Below are positions 48,071 to 57,327 of a stretch of DNA of 64,000 nucleotides, one piece after another. Made by a program: the position numbers and the translations under genes. Position 1 is the first letter of the stretch. The number at the start of each line of letters is the position of its first letter. The notes under the pieces were generated by a model, which ran no database searches, was not told the DNA's origin, and saw nothing but the letters and a program-made list of their open reading frames with translations. The DNA lies in assembly GCF_000718135.1 (NCBI RefSeq), contig NZ_JOEM01000007.1, positions 124,001-188,000 of the forward strand, given 5' to 3'. The stretch is from Streptomyces cyaneofuscatus (GTDB lineage: Bacteria; Actinomycetota; Actinomycetes; Streptomycetales; Streptomycetaceae).

Positions 48071-48601
48071 ATGCTGGAGCTCGCCATCCTCGGATTCCTC
48101 TGCGACACCCCCTTGCACGGCTACGAGCTGCGCAAACGCCTCACAGCACTGATCGGGCACGTACGCCCTGTCCCGGAGAGCACGCTCTATCCGGCGATCA
48201 AACGGCTGGAGAAGGCAGGGCTGCTGGCTCGGGAGACGCAACCGGGCGCCACAGCGGCACCACGGCAGGTACTGACGCTCACCGGGGCGGGCCGGGCGGA
48301 GCTGCGCGACCGGCTGGCCTCCCCGGAGCGGGCGGACATCACCGACGAGAACCGGTGGTTCGTCCTGCTGGCCTTCCTCCGGCACCTTCCGGAGCCCTCG
48401 GCGCAGGCGGAGGTACTGCGGCGGCGGCTGGTGTTCCTGGAGGAACCGGCGAGCTTCTTCTACGACGGTGACCGGCCACTGCGCGCCGAGGAGTTGGAGG
48501 ACCCCTTCCGCAGGGGCGTCCTCCTCATCGCGCGGGCGACCGGCGAAGCGGAACTCCGATGGCTGCGGATCACCCTGGAGTCACTCGACGGGCACCTCTG
48601 A
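48071..48601 (+). CDS. PadR family transcriptional regulator
   Basis: A 176-residue PadR protein: LELAILGFLCDTPLHGYELRKRLTALIGHVRPVPESTLYPAIKRLEKAGLLARE (winged helix, 1-80), followed by a C-terminal dimerisation helix region (WFVLLAFLRHLPEPSAQAEVLRRRLVFLEE). PadR proteins repress neighbouring genes until an effector binds. Its target is likely the divergent hydrolase and itself, through the dyad at 48018-48035. The 3' end overlaps the convergent oxygenase gene by 21 bases. Confidence 0.9.
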   Translation: MLELAILGFLCDTPLHGYELRKRLTALIGHVRPVPESTLYPAIKRLEKAGLLARETQPGATAAPRQVLTLTGAGRAELRDRLASPERADITDENRWFVLLAFLRHLPEPSAQAEVLRRRLVFLEEPASFFYDGDRPLRAEELEDPFRRGVLLIARATGEAELRWLRITLESLDGHL

Positions 48602-49489
48602 CGGCGGCCGGTGGCCGGGAACCGGACAGCCACGGACGCCCGGCGTGGGGAACGTGCCGAGCGCGGCGACCTCGTAGCCGTCCGGGTAGCCCTTGACCTC
48701 GGGGTTCTGCCGCGCGTAGTGCGGCGTGCGCCGGGGCGGCAGGAGGCGGACGGCGCGGGCCCGCAGCCGCAGGGCGCCCCGGGTCAGCCCACGGGCCACG
48801 GCCCCCGGGCGCTCGTAACGGAACGCCCGCAGCAGCGAGTCGTCGAGGAGTGCGAGGCTGGCACCCCGGACCAGCGGGGCGAGCGGCGCCGGGTACCAGG
48901 AGCCCATGAGCGCCAGGGTCGCGTCGGAGACCCGGCGGGCTCCCGCGTCCCAGCCGAAGTGCTCGTGCTCGTAGGTGTCGAGGGTGCGCTCGAAGTCCTC
49001 GTAGCTCTGCGGGAGGTCCTTGATCCCCATGCGGGCGCCCAGCGTGCGGTAGTAGGCGGCGAAGGCCCGCAGCTCGTGGTCGGAGAGCCGGCGCCAGCCG
49101 TAGTCGTCCAGCCAGCGCTTCGGCGTGACGACGAAGGTGCACAGGACGTACCGCATGTCGTCGTTGCTGATGTCGTAGCTGCGGTGCATCTGGTTGATCC
49201 GGCGGACGGCCGTGCGGCCCTCCTCGGTGTCGAATCCGTGCTCCACCACGGTGTCCAGGAGCAGGGCCGTGTCGTCGTAGCGCTTCTGCGAACGCTCCGT
49301 CAGCTCCGCCGTCTCGTCGAGGAGTCGGCCGATGCTGGGCACGGCATAGGTCCGGTAGAGGGCCAGTTCGAGGGCGCGGGTGATGTCCCAGGGGAACTCG
49401 TAGGTAACCGTGAGGCGGTAGATCTCCAGGAAGTCGCGCTCCGGGTCGAGTCGCTGAATCTCCTTCAGCCGGTCGTACCGCTGCACCAT
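48581..49489 (-). CDS. oxygenase MpaB family protein (DUF2236)
   Basis: A 302-residue protein of the MpaB/rubber-oxygenase-like family: RDFLEIYRLTVTYEFPWDITRALELALYRTYAVPSIGRLLDETAELTERSQKRYDDTALLL, then INQMHRSYDISNDDMRYVLCTFVVTPKRWLDDYGWRRLSDHELRAFAAYYRTLGARMGI. The HxxxD-type residues in INQMHRSYDIS and a later FGWD fit the heme-binding pattern of this family. MpaB cleaves a prenyl side chain in mycophenolate synthesis; the substrate here is unknown. ATG 49489. Transcribed alone. Confidence 0.85.
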   Translation of the reverse strand: MVQRYDRLKEIQRLDPERDFLEIYRLTVTYEFPWDITRALELALYRTYAVPSIGRLLDETAELTERSQKRYDDTALLLDTVVEHGFDTEEGRTAVRRINQMHRSYDISNDDMRYVLCTFVVTPKRWLDDYGWRRLSDHELRAFAAYYRTLGARMGIKDLPQSYEDFERTLDTYEHEHFGWDAGARRVSDATLALMGSWYPAPLAPLVRGASLALLDDSLLRAFRYERPGAVARGLTRGALRLRARAVRLLPPRRTPHYARQNPEVKGYPDGYEVAALGTFPTPGVRGCPVPGHRPPSEVPVE

Positions 49490-49717
49490 GCTCTTCCCCT
49501 CGTTCGTCCGGAGCTCCGATGCTACGCGGATCGCCCCCTACGCCCCGGTGCTTCCCGGCCACGACGACCCGGCCGAGGGACCGGCGGAGCGGGTCCGGCG
49601 GTGGCTGCCAGGGCCTCGACGGCGGGGTTACCGAGTAGTTAAGGTGCGCCGACGGAGGACGTGAGGCGGGCCCGGCGACGGGTGGCCGAGCGAGAAATCA
49701 GGGACGAGGAGGACACC

Positions 49718-50581
49718 GTGGCCGGTGCGGACGCCGACGACGACGCGCTGCTGGTGCTGACCGCGCTGCTGCTCACTCCTGCCCGGTTCCCGAGCGTGCT
49801 GGGCGACGACTACGTGGCGGCGTGCGGCGCGCTCGCCCTCGAACCGTACGAGGAGGGCTACGGTCTCGTCCTCGGGCAGGACGGCGACGGGGCCCGCTGG
49901 ACGGTGGTCGTCGAGGACGTCTCGCTGGTGGCCGTGGCCATCGCCGCGTGGGACTGCGGCATGGAGTACGACCTCTCCCCCGACGACCGCTCCGTGGTGT
50001 GCGCGCTGCCCGGCTGGCCGCTGGCCCTGGCTGTCGCCGCGCCCGGTGTGCCCGCCCCGCACGACCCGGAGACGGGCGGGGTGGGCCCCGCGCCGTTGTC
50101 TCCGCCGGACGCGGGGTCCTGGGGTCCCGCGCAGCGGCGGCTCGGGGCCGATGAGATCGCGGAGCGGTGGGCGCAGTGGCGGGAGCAGATCGACGATGCG
50201 CAGTTCGTCCGGCCGGGCGGCGAGCCGGCTGGACAAGCCGGGAACGGTGAGCAGGGGGGCGAGGACACCGCCGCCGAGGGGGACGCGGAACCCGGTGGCG
50301 CTGCGACCGGCCGGCACCCCGGCGTACGACGGGCCCTGGCGGAGGCCCTCGCCTACACGAAGACTCCGCCGCCGCCCGGACGGATCCGCTCCGGCTTCGC
50401 CTCGGCCGACGCACGCACCCTGCGGGTCGACGGCCCGGGGTGGTCGATGGTCGCCAGGACCGACGACATAGCGCTGATCCTGCTGGACGAGGAGCCGGGT
50501 GAGGTACTGCCCGTCGGCCGCGGGCCCGCTCTGCCCGGTCTCCTGAAGGCCTTGGACGCGCTCGCTCTGCATCCGGCGTGA
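49718..50581 (+). CDS. hypothetical protein
   Basis: A 287-residue protein not recognised. An ordered N-terminal domain (about 1-125: LLVLTALLLTPARFPSVLGDDYVAACGALALEPYEEGYGLVLGQDG and TVVVEDVSLVAVAIAAWDCGMEYDL) is followed by a Pro/Gly/Asp-rich linker. A C-terminal domain (ADARTLRVDGPGWSMVARTDDIALILLDEEPGEVLPVGRGPALPGLLKALDAL) comes last. GTG 49718 with GAGGAGG 5 bases upstream is preferred to GTG 49661, where the ribosome site is only 2 bases away. The two halves look like a repeated beta-rich module. Confidence 0.65.
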   Translation: MAGADADDDALLVLTALLLTPARFPSVLGDDYVAACGALALEPYEEGYGLVLGQDGDGARWTVVVEDVSLVAVAIAAWDCGMEYDLSPDDRSVVCALPGWPLALAVAAPGVPAPHDPETGGVGPAPLSPPDAGSWGPAQRRLGADEIAERWAQWREQIDDAQFVRPGGEPAGQAGNGEQGGEDTAAEGDAEPGGAATGRHPGVRRALAEALAYTKTPPPPGRIRSGFASADARTLRVDGPGWSMVARTDDIALILLDEEPGEVLPVGRGPALPGLLKALDALALHPA

Positions 50582-50647
50582 CCGGGATGCGGAGCCTGGC
50601 CTCCGCTGCTGGTGGATCCCGGACTCAGCTGCCGCGGAATCCCGGGC

Positions 50648-50830
50648 TCAGCGGCCGATCTGTTTGCGGTTGATCCTGCGGAGCCTGCTTCGCTGGGACG
50701 GGTCCAGCAGCAGATAGCCCGCGACGGGGACACCGATCACGACCAGCAGGGCCCACCAGAATCCGATCAGGGGCCACAGGACGGCCGCGGCCACCACCCC
50801 CGCGACAGCGACCTTCGCACCGTTCGACAT
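50648..50830 (-). CDS. small membrane protein
   Basis: A 60-residue protein with one or two hydrophobic helices (AKVAVAGVVAAAVLWPLIGFWWALLVVIGVPVAGYLLL) and a basic tail (SQRSRLRRINRKQIGR). GGAGG lies 8 bases before ATG 50830. No family recognised. A 14-bp direct repeat, ATCCCGG(A/G)CTCAGC, occurs at 50616 and 50639 around its 3' end. Confidence 0.65.
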   Translation of the reverse strand: MSNGAKVAVAGVVAAAVLWPLIGFWWALLVVIGVPVAGYLLLDPSQRSRLRRINRKQIGR

Positions 50831-50955
50831 GGTCCACGCCTCCTTCGCGGCCGGCGCCGCCTCTGTCCTGTCAACGCACCCGTGCGTCGTTACGTTCCCC
50901 CGCACGCCCTCCCCCTGTCCCCCGTGACCGCCCGACCTCTCCCCCGTGGCGCCGC

Positions 50956-52014
50956 TCATCGCAACGGCTCACCGACCTCGTGCATATGGGCCAGCGCCTG
51001 CCGGTAGGACTCGACGAGTCCGGTCTCCGCGTACGGCATACCGATGCTCCTGCAGTGCTCCTTGACCAGGGGCTGGGCCAGCCGCAGGTGGGGCCGGGGC
51101 ATGCTCGGGAACAGATGGTGCTCGATCTGGTAGTTCAGGCCGCCGAGCAACCAGTCGGTGAGGACCGCTCCGCGCACATTGCGTGAGGTCAGGACCTGGC
51201 GCTGCAGGTGGCTCCAGCGGTCCCCGTCCGGGTCGGGCATCTCCATGCCCTTGTGGTTCGGGGCGAAGGCCATGCCCAGGTGGAGACCGAACAGCGCGTG
51301 CAGCAGCAGGGCGAAGACGAGGGACTTGCCCGGTGACAGGACGGTCAGCAGCAGGGTGGCGTACAGCGCGAGGTGCGCGGTCATCAGCAGGGCCGACACC
51401 GCACGCTCCCGGGCCGGCTGGTGGCGCAGGAACTGGAACCCGTAGATCTTCAGGGCTATGCCTTCCAGCAGCAGCATCGGGAAGAACAGCCGGGCCTGGT
51501 TGCGGGTCAGCCAGCGGGCGAATCCTTCGCGCTGCGCCGCCTGCTTCTGGGTCCAGACCAGGGCGCCGACGCCGACATCGGGGTCCTTGTCGACGTGGTT
51601 GGGGTTGGCGTGGTGGCGTACGTGCTTGTCGTTCCACCACGCCTCGTTCATGCCGAGGAGCAGGTTGGCGTGGACCAGGCCGATCAGCCTGCTCGCTCTG
51701 CGGTCACCGGATATCTGGGAGTGGCCCGCGTCATGGGCGACGAAGGCCGTACGGGTCCACAGCACCGCCAGCGGAAGGGCGAGGAACAGGCTCCACCAGG
51801 TGTCGCCCAGCAGAACGAAGGCGGCGATCACCCCGCCCAGCGCCACCAGGTTGGCCGCGATGCTGATCGCGTACCGCCCGGTGCGTCGTTCGAGGAGGCC
51901 CTGCCCCTTCACAGCACGCAGCAAAGGGGCGAAGTCACTGCCGGCAGCCGGGAGGCCTGATCGTTCCGCACTGCTGTCGGCGGGATCCGCAGCGGTGGCT
52001 GTTGCCTGGGACAT
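50956..52014 (-). CDS. membrane fatty acid desaturase
   Basis: A 352-residue di-iron desaturase. The three histidine boxes are FVAHDAGHSQ near residue 95, WNDKHVRHHANPNH near 130, and YQIEHHLFPSMP near 300; QIEHH is typical of front-end and delta-9-like acyl-lipid desaturases. At least four membrane helices (for example AISIAANLVALGGVIAAFVLL). It introduces a double bond into fatty acyl chains, probably for membrane fluidity, with an unspecified electron donor. ATG 52014. The divergent region upstream contains a nested hairpin (52086-52139). Confidence 0.92.
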   Translation of the reverse strand: MSQATATAADPADSSAERSGLPAAGSDFAPLLRAVKGQGLLERRTGRYAISIAANLVALGGVIAAFVLLGDTWWSLFLALPLAVLWTRTAFVAHDAGHSQISGDRRASRLIGLVHANLLLGMNEAWWNDKHVRHHANPNHVDKDPDVGVGALVWTQKQAAQREGFARWLTRNQARLFFPMLLLEGIALKIYGFQFLRHQPARERAVSALLMTAHLALYATLLLTVLSPGKSLVFALLLHALFGLHLGMAFAPNHKGMEMPDPDGDRWSHLQRQVLTSRNVRGAVLTDWLLGGLNYQIEHHLFPSMPRPHLRLAQPLVKEHCRSIGMPYAETGLVESYRQALAHMHEVGEPLR

Positions 52015-52085
52015 GAGGTCTCCGGTCTCTCAAACATAGGCGCTGACCTCGTTAAACGTACGGATCGGAGGCTCACGGCAGCCAT

Positions 52086-52139
52086 GGCGCCACCACCCCG
52101 ATCATCCTGGGGCAGACCCCCGTGCCCCGTGGTGGTGCC
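52086..52139. promoter_or_regulatory. nested hairpin upstream of the desaturase
   Basis: GGCGCCACCAC (52086-52096) pairs with GTGGTGGTGCC (52129-52139), one wobble, enclosing GGGGCA-N8-TGCCCC (52109-52128). It lies 72 bases upstream of the desaturase start, possibly in its 5' leader. The rest of 52015-52270 is unstructured. Confidence 0.4.
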
Positions 52140-52270
52140 AGCTCCACCACCCGCTCGCGAGCATCAACGAGTGAGACAGATCACAGCTGGTAGCCGCATG
52201 TCGAGCCATCGAGAGGAGTACCCTCGGCGACCCCGACCCACTAGTCAAACTTGAGGAATCTGACATCGCT

Positions 52271-55189
52271 GTGCACCGGCACCCCGCGGCAACGCCTTCC
52301 GAGATTTCCGAGCTGTCCCGCTGCTCCGCGGTCTTCATCCCCGCGGATCCGTCCCGTACCGGCCTGATCGCCTTCTGGAATCCGGACGGCAGCACCCCTC
52401 CCGACGCGCCCGGGATCCTGTCGGAGCTCACCGTGGCCGAGGCCGGCCTCCGGCGCCGTACCGTGCCCGGCCTGCACCTCCCCGTACGGGAGGCCCTGCC
52501 GGTGCTGACCCGGGCGCGGGCCGACGGCAAGGCCTCCCCCGCGACCGCCTTCTGGGGCGCCGCCGCACTGCTCGGCCTGCAGTTCGTCGCCCGGGGCCTC
52601 CTGCTGCCCGGGCTGAGCCCCACCGACCAGGACGCCTGGCGGGTCGGGCCGTTGGGCGCCGGGGACCTGGAGCGGATCCGGGAGCTCGCGGCGTCGATGC
52701 CGCCCACCGCTCACGCGACCCCGCTGGAGACCGGCGCGACGGTGGACGGGCCGCTGCTGCTGCCCGACCCGGAGCGGCTGCTGCGGGCGTTCCTGGACGC
52801 GGTGGCGGACGGGCTGCCCCGGACGCCCGCCGCCGGATTCGCGGCGGCGGGCCCCGCGTTCACCGCCCGGGAACCACAGCATCTGCCCCAAGGGCGGTCC
52901 TGGGCCGCTGATGTGGCGGCCGGTCACGACGCGGGGGTGCGGCTCTCGTTGCGTATCGAGATCACGGGAACGGCCTCCCCGGCCTCCCCCGCCACTGACG
53001 CCCCTCTTGTCGACGACGCGGCGCCTTCCTTCCGTGCCGTCCTGCAGATCCACAGCGTCAGCGACCCTTCCCTGGTCGCCGACGCGGCCGAGGTCTGGGC
53101 GGGCGGCACCCGGAGCGCGGCGGCGTTCGGGCCACGGGCCCGGATGGACGCCCTCCTCGCCCTGCGCCGGGCCGCCCGCGCCTGGCCGCCCCTGGCGCCG
53201 CTGCTCTCCGCCGCCGTACCGGACGCGGTGGAGCCGGCCGACGAGGAGATCGCCGAGCTGCTGGGGCCCGCCTCGCGCGCCCTGGCCGCCACGGGCGTGC
53301 AGGTGCACTGGCCCAAGGAGCTGGCGAGGAAGCTGACCGCCCGCGCGGTGATCGGCCCGGCCGACGGACAGGACGACAGCGGCGAAGAGGATGACGGCCG
53401 GCGGGGGCGGACCGTCGCCGACACCCCGTCGTTCCTCTCCGCCGACGCCCTGCTCGCGTTCGACTGGCGGTTCGCGCTGGGCGACCGGCAGCTGAGCCGC
53501 GCGGAGCTGGACCGGCTCGCGGAGTCCAGCAGACCGATCGTGCGGCTGCGCGACCAGTGGGTCCTCATCGACCCGGAGGAGGCGCGCCGGGCCCGGGAGA
53601 CCCAGGACCGCAAGGTCACCCCCATCGACGCGCTGGGCGCGGCGCTGACCGGCTCCACCGAGGTGGACGGGCGCCGGGTGGAGGTGGCCGCGACGGGCTG
53701 GCTGGAGGGGCTGCGCAAGCGGCTGGCCGATCCGGAGTCCGCGGCTCAGCAGACGATCGGGCAGCCCGAGGCGCTGACCGCAGCCCTGCGCGACTACCAG
53801 CTGCGCGGTCTGAACTGGCTGCACACCATGACCTCGCTCGGCCTCGGCGCCTGCCTCGCCGATGACATGGGCCTGGGCAAGACCATCACGCTCATCGCCC
53901 TGCATCTGCACCGCCAGGGCGACCGGGACGCGGCCGGGCCGACACTGGTGGTCTGTCCGACGTCGCTGATGGGCAATTGGCAACGGGAGATCGAGAAGTT
54001 CGCCCCGGTCACCCCCGTACGCCGTTTCCACGGCGCGTCGCGTTCCCTGGAAGGGCTGGCGGACGGCGAGTTCGTCCTGACCACGTACGGCACGATGCGT
54101 CTGGACGCGCCCCGGCTGGCGGCCTCCTCCTGGGGCATGGTCGTCATCGACGAGGCGCAGCACGTGAAGAACCCGCACTCGGCGACGGCCAAGCAGCTGC
54201 GCACCATCGGCGGCCGGGCCCGCGTCGCCCTCACCGGCACTCCGGTGGAGAACAACCTCTCCGAGCTGTGGGCGATCCTGGACTGGACGACGCCCGGGCT
54301 GCTGGGCCGGCTCGGAACCTTCCGTACCCGGTACGCCGCCGCCGTCGAGGGCGGCACGGACCCGGCGGCCGCCGAGCGGCTCGCGGCTCTGGTGCGCCCG
54401 TTCCTGCTGCGCCGCCGCAAGTCCGACCCGGGGATCGCGCCGGAGCTTCCGCCGAAGACGGAGACCGACCGGACGGTCTCGCTGACGGCCGAACAGGCCG
54501 GGCTGTACGAGGCGGTGGTCCGCGAGACCCTCGCCGAGATCGCCGGCGCCGACGGGTTCGAGCGGCGGGGGCTCGTGATGAAGCTGCTGACGGCGCTGAA
54601 GCAGATCTGCAATCACCCGGCGCAGTACCTGAAGGAGGACCGGCCGCGGATCGCGGACCGGTCGGGGAAGGTCGAGCTGCTGGACGAACTCCTGGACACG
54701 ATCCTGGCCGAACAGGGTTCTGTCCTGGTGTTCACCCAGTACGTACAGATGGCGCGGCTGCTGGAGGAGCACCTGGCCGAGCGGGGGGTGCGTACGCAGT
54801 TCCTGCACGGTGGTACGCCGGTGGCGCGGCGTGAGGAGATGGTGAGCCGCTTCCAGGCGGGCGAGGCTCCGGTGTTCCTGCTCTCCCTCAAGGCGGCGGG
54901 GACCGGGCTCAACCTCACCCGGGCCGGCCATGTCGTGCACTTCGACCGGTGGTGGAATCCGGCGGTGGAGGCACAGGCGACGGACCGGGCGTACCGGATC
55001 GGGCAGACGCAGCCCGTCCAGGTGCACCGGCTGATCGCCGAGGGCACGATCGAGGACCGGATCGCGGAGATGCTCGCCCGCAAGCAGGGGCTCGCGGACG
55101 CGGTGCTCGGCTCGGGAGAGGCCGCGCTGACCGAACTGACCGATGCGGAACTGGCCGATCTGGTCGAGCTGCGAGGGGGCGCACGATGA
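52271..55189 (+). CDS. SNF2-family DEAD/DEAH helicase (HelZ-like)
   Basis: A 972-residue Swi2/Snf2 ATPase. The N-terminal half (1-480) matches the bacterial SNF2-associated region, including TPSFLSADALLAFDWRFALGDRQLSRAELDRLAESSRPIVRLRDQWV. Helicase lobe 1 begins near 500: LRDYQLRGLNWLHTMTSLGLGACLADDMGLGKTITLIAL (Walker A near 530), then VVIDEAQHVKNP (DEAQ box near 628). Lobe 2 has VFTQYVQMARLLEEHL, SLKAAGTGLNLTRAGHVVHFDRWWNPAVEAQATDRAYRIGQTQPVQVHRL. It probably remodels protein-DNA or RNA polymerase complexes. GTG 52271. The SWIM-domain gene overlaps it by 4 bases, a conserved pairing. Confidence 0.92.
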   Translation: MHRHPAATPSEISELSRCSAVFIPADPSRTGLIAFWNPDGSTPPDAPGILSELTVAEAGLRRRTVPGLHLPVREALPVLTRARADGKASPATAFWGAAALLGLQFVARGLLLPGLSPTDQDAWRVGPLGAGDLERIRELAASMPPTAHATPLETGATVDGPLLLPDPERLLRAFLDAVADGLPRTPAAGFAAAGPAFTAREPQHLPQGRSWAADVAAGHDAGVRLSLRIEITGTASPASPATDAPLVDDAAPSFRAVLQIHSVSDPSLVADAAEVWAGGTRSAAAFGPRARMDALLALRRAARAWPPLAPLLSAAVPDAVEPADEEIAELLGPASRALAATGVQVHWPKELARKLTARAVIGPADGQDDSGEEDDGRRGRTVADTPSFLSADALLAFDWRFALGDRQLSRAELDRLAESSRPIVRLRDQWVLIDPEEARRARETQDRKVTPIDALGAALTGSTEVDGRRVEVAATGWLEGLRKRLADPESAAQQTIGQPEALTAALRDYQLRGLNWLHTMTSLGLGACLADDMGLGKTITLIALHLHRQGDRDAAGPTLVVCPTSLMGNWQREIEKFAPVTPVRRFHGASRSLEGLADGEFVLTTYGTMRLDAPRLAASSWGMVVIDEAQHVKNPHSATAKQLRTIGGRARVALTGTPVENNLSELWAILDWTTPGLLGRLGTFRTRYAAAVEGGTDPAAAERLAALVRPFLLRRRKSDPGIAPELPPKTETDRTVSLTAEQAGLYEAVVRETLAEIAGADGFERRGLVMKLLTALKQICNHPAQYLKEDRPRIADRSGKVELLDELLDTILAEQGSVLVFTQYVQMARLLEEHLAERGVRTQFLHGGTPVARREEMVSRFQAGEAPVFLLSLKAAGTGLNLTRAGHVVHFDRWWNPAVEAQATDRAYRIGQTQPVQVHRLIAEGTIEDRIAEMLARKQGLADAVLGSGEAALTELTDAELADLVELRGGAR

Positions 55190-56502
55190 GCGAGGACGAC
55201 GAGTACGGGACGGGCGCGGTGGATTCCGGCGGTGGAGCGGAGCGTACGTTCGCGCCGCTGCCTCCCCCGCCGGGCAGGGGTTTCGCCACGTCCTGGTGGG
55301 GCCGGGCGTGGCTCCAGGCGCTGGAGGACACCGCCCTGGACGGTCAGCAGCTAAAGAAGGGGCGCCGGCTGGCCCGAGAGGGCGGCGTAGGGGCGGTCTC
55401 CGTACGCCCCGGCCGGATCACGGCCGTCGTACGGGACCGGGACGGCACGGGCCACCGGAGCGATGTGCTGCTCCAGGAGCTCGGCGACGAGGCGTGGGAC
55501 CGCTTCCTGGACATGGCGGTGGAGCGGGCCGGGCACATCGCGGCGCTGCTCGACCGGGAGATGCCTCCGCATCTGGTGGAGGACGCGGCGGGTGCCGGGG
55601 TGGATCTGCTGCCCGGCATCGGCGACCTGGAGCCGGAGTGCACCTGCGGCACGTGGGACCACTGCCCCCATTCGGGCGCCCTGTGCTACCAGGTGGCGCG
55701 GCTGCTGGACGAGGACCCGTTCGTCCTCCTGCTGCTGCGGGGGCGCGGGGAGCGGCGGCTGCTGGACGAGCTCCAGGTGCGCAGCGCCGCCCGTGCGGTA
55801 CGCGGTGCGGAGGGCGATGCGCCGGAGGAGGCGGCCGGGGAGGGTTACGGCGTCCCGGCCGACGAGGCGTTCGCCGCGGGCTCCATCCTGCCGCCGCTCC
55901 CCATGCCGCCGCCGGTGCCCGAGGAGCCGGGGCTGCCTCCGTCGCTGGACACGGAGGCGGGCCCGCCGTCCGGCATCGACCCGGCGGCGCTGGAGTTCCT
56001 GGCCGCCGACAGCGCCGTACGGGCCCACCGCATGCTGCTGGAGGCGCTGGCTCCGGGGCACGGACGGCAGCAGGTTCCGGCGGAGCTGACGCCGGAGCAG
56101 GACGCGGTGCGGATGGCCGCCGATGCCCGCCCCGAGCCGTGGATCGCGAAGCGGCTCGCCGAGGGGAGCGGTCGGCCGCGGGCCGAGCTGGGGGCGGCGG
56201 TGAGCGCCTGGCGCTACGGAGGGGCTGCCGCGCTGGCGGTGCTCGACGAGGAGTGGGACCCGGACTCGGACGCCCTCGCCCGGGCTCGCGCGCGGCTCGC
56301 GGCGGCCTGGGAGGAGGGTGAGCGGCCCCAGTTGCGGGCGGCCCGGGCCCGCTGGACGGTGGCGGGCGCCGATGTCCAGCTCCGGTACGACCGCGACGGC
56401 CGGTGGTGGCCCTACCGCAAGGAGCGCGGCCGCTGGGTGCCCGCGGGGCCTTCGGACGACGACCCGGCGAGTGCGCTGGCAGGGGCGTCGGCCGGGGGCT
56501 GA
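55186..56502 (+). CDS. SWIM zinc finger protein
   Basis: A 438-residue protein, ATG overlapping the SNF2 stop (ATGA). N-terminal segment PLPPPPGRGFATSWWGRAWLQALEDTALDGQQLKKGRRLAREGGVGAVSVRPGRITAVV is typical of actinobacterial SWIM proteins. The SWIM finger C-x-C-x5-C-x-H is CTCGTWDHCPH near residue 150. A Pro-rich linker and a C-terminal helical domain (PEPWIAKRLAEGSGRPRAELGAAVSAWRYGG; DEEWDPDSDALARARARLAAAW) follow. Translation coupled to the SNF2 helicase implies a complex acting on nucleic acid. Confidence 0.9.
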   Translation: MSEDDEYGTGAVDSGGGAERTFAPLPPPPGRGFATSWWGRAWLQALEDTALDGQQLKKGRRLAREGGVGAVSVRPGRITAVVRDRDGTGHRSDVLLQELGDEAWDRFLDMAVERAGHIAALLDREMPPHLVEDAAGAGVDLLPGIGDLEPECTCGTWDHCPHSGALCYQVARLLDEDPFVLLLLRGRGERRLLDELQVRSAARAVRGAEGDAPEEAAGEGYGVPADEAFAAGSILPPLPMPPPVPEEPGLPPSLDTEAGPPSGIDPAALEFLAADSAVRAHRMLLEALAPGHGRQQVPAELTPEQDAVRMAADARPEPWIAKRLAEGSGRPRAELGAAVSAWRYGGAAALAVLDEEWDPDSDALARARARLAAAWEEGERPQLRAARARWTVAGADVQLRYDRDGRWWPYRKERGRWVPAGPSDDDPASALAGASAGG

Positions 56503-56582
56503 GCTCCGCCGACGGGCGTGGGGAACCGGAGCCCTCTTCCGTACGTCATCAGCGGAAGACGGCTTCGGCCTCCTCTTTTTCC

Positions 56583-56628
56583 TTACGCGTCACCCTTACA
56601 GCTTTCCGTTACGCGTCAGCCTTACAGC
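56583..56628 (+). repeat. 20-bp direct repeat before the amidase gene
   Basis: TTACGCGTCACCCTTACAGC (56583-56602) and TTACGCGTCAGCCTTACAGC (56609-56628) differ at one position and are 26 bases apart. The second copy ends 24 bases before ATG 56653, in a locally AT-rich stretch. Likely operator or promoter duplication. Confidence 0.7.
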
Positions 56629-56652
56629 GCCCCCGGCCCCCATAGGAGTGCG

Positions 56653-57234
56653 ATGCACCGCAGAAGGCTCCTTCAGGGGGCCGCCGTCACCGCGGCGGCT
56701 GCGCTCGTTCCGGCGTCGGCACGGGCCGTGACACCTACGATCGCCGTCGCGGACCACCCGGCGGCTCTCTGGGCGCCGGCCCACGGGGCGAACTACACGG
56801 TCCCCGCGCCCCCTTCGGAGCGCCGGGTCGACCGCGTCGTCATCCACGTGGCCCAGCAGTTGTTCACCCCGACGGTCGGCATCTTCCGCGATCCGGCCAA
56901 GCAGGTCTCCGCGCACTACGTGGTGCGCTCCGGTGACGGTCATGTCGCGCAGTGCGTGCGGGAGAGCGACATCGCCTGGCACGCGGGCAACTGGGACGTC
57001 AACGTCCGCAGCATCGGCATCGAGCACGAGGGATGGGTGGACCGGCCGGAGTTCTTCACCGACGTGATGTACCGGCGCTCGGCCCTGCTCACGGCGGCGA
57101 TCTGCGAGCGGCACGGCATACCCAAGGACCGGGCGCACATCATCGGCCACCACGAGGTGCCGGGCAGCGACCACACCGACCCCGGCGTGCTCTGGGACTG
57201 GGAGCGCTACCTCCGTCTCGTCGCGCGCCCCTGA
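56653..57234 (+). CDS. Tat-exported N-acetylmuramoyl-L-alanine amidase
   Basis: A 193-residue secreted peptidoglycan amidase. The signal peptide has a twin-arginine start (MHRRRLLQGAAVTAAAALVPASARA) cleaved after ARA. The amidase_2 domain (about 50-185) has RRVDRVVIHVAQQLF, SAHYVVRSGDGHVAQCVRESDIAWHAGNWDVNVRSIGIEHEG and DRAHIIGHHEVPGSDHTDPGVLWDW, with zinc-binding histidines in VIHV, HAGN and DHTDPG. It cuts the amide between muramic acid and L-Ala. ATG 56653 with AGGAG 8 bases upstream. The direct repeat upstream suggests regulated expression. Confidence 0.92.
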   Translation: MHRRRLLQGAAVTAAAALVPASARAVTPTIAVADHPAALWAPAHGANYTVPAPPSERRVDRVVIHVAQQLFTPTVGIFRDPAKQVSAHYVVRSGDGHVAQCVRESDIAWHAGNWDVNVRSIGIEHEGWVDRPEFFTDVMYRRSALLTAAICERHGIPKDRAHIIGHHEVPGSDHTDPGVLWDWERYLRLVARP

Positions 57235-57327
57235 GCCCGCGCCCCCATTCACCCGCCGCAGCCGGGTTGTCGCGGAGGCCGGGGGCGACGACGATGGGGA
57301 GGCAGGACGGCCCGGACGGAGGGCGAG

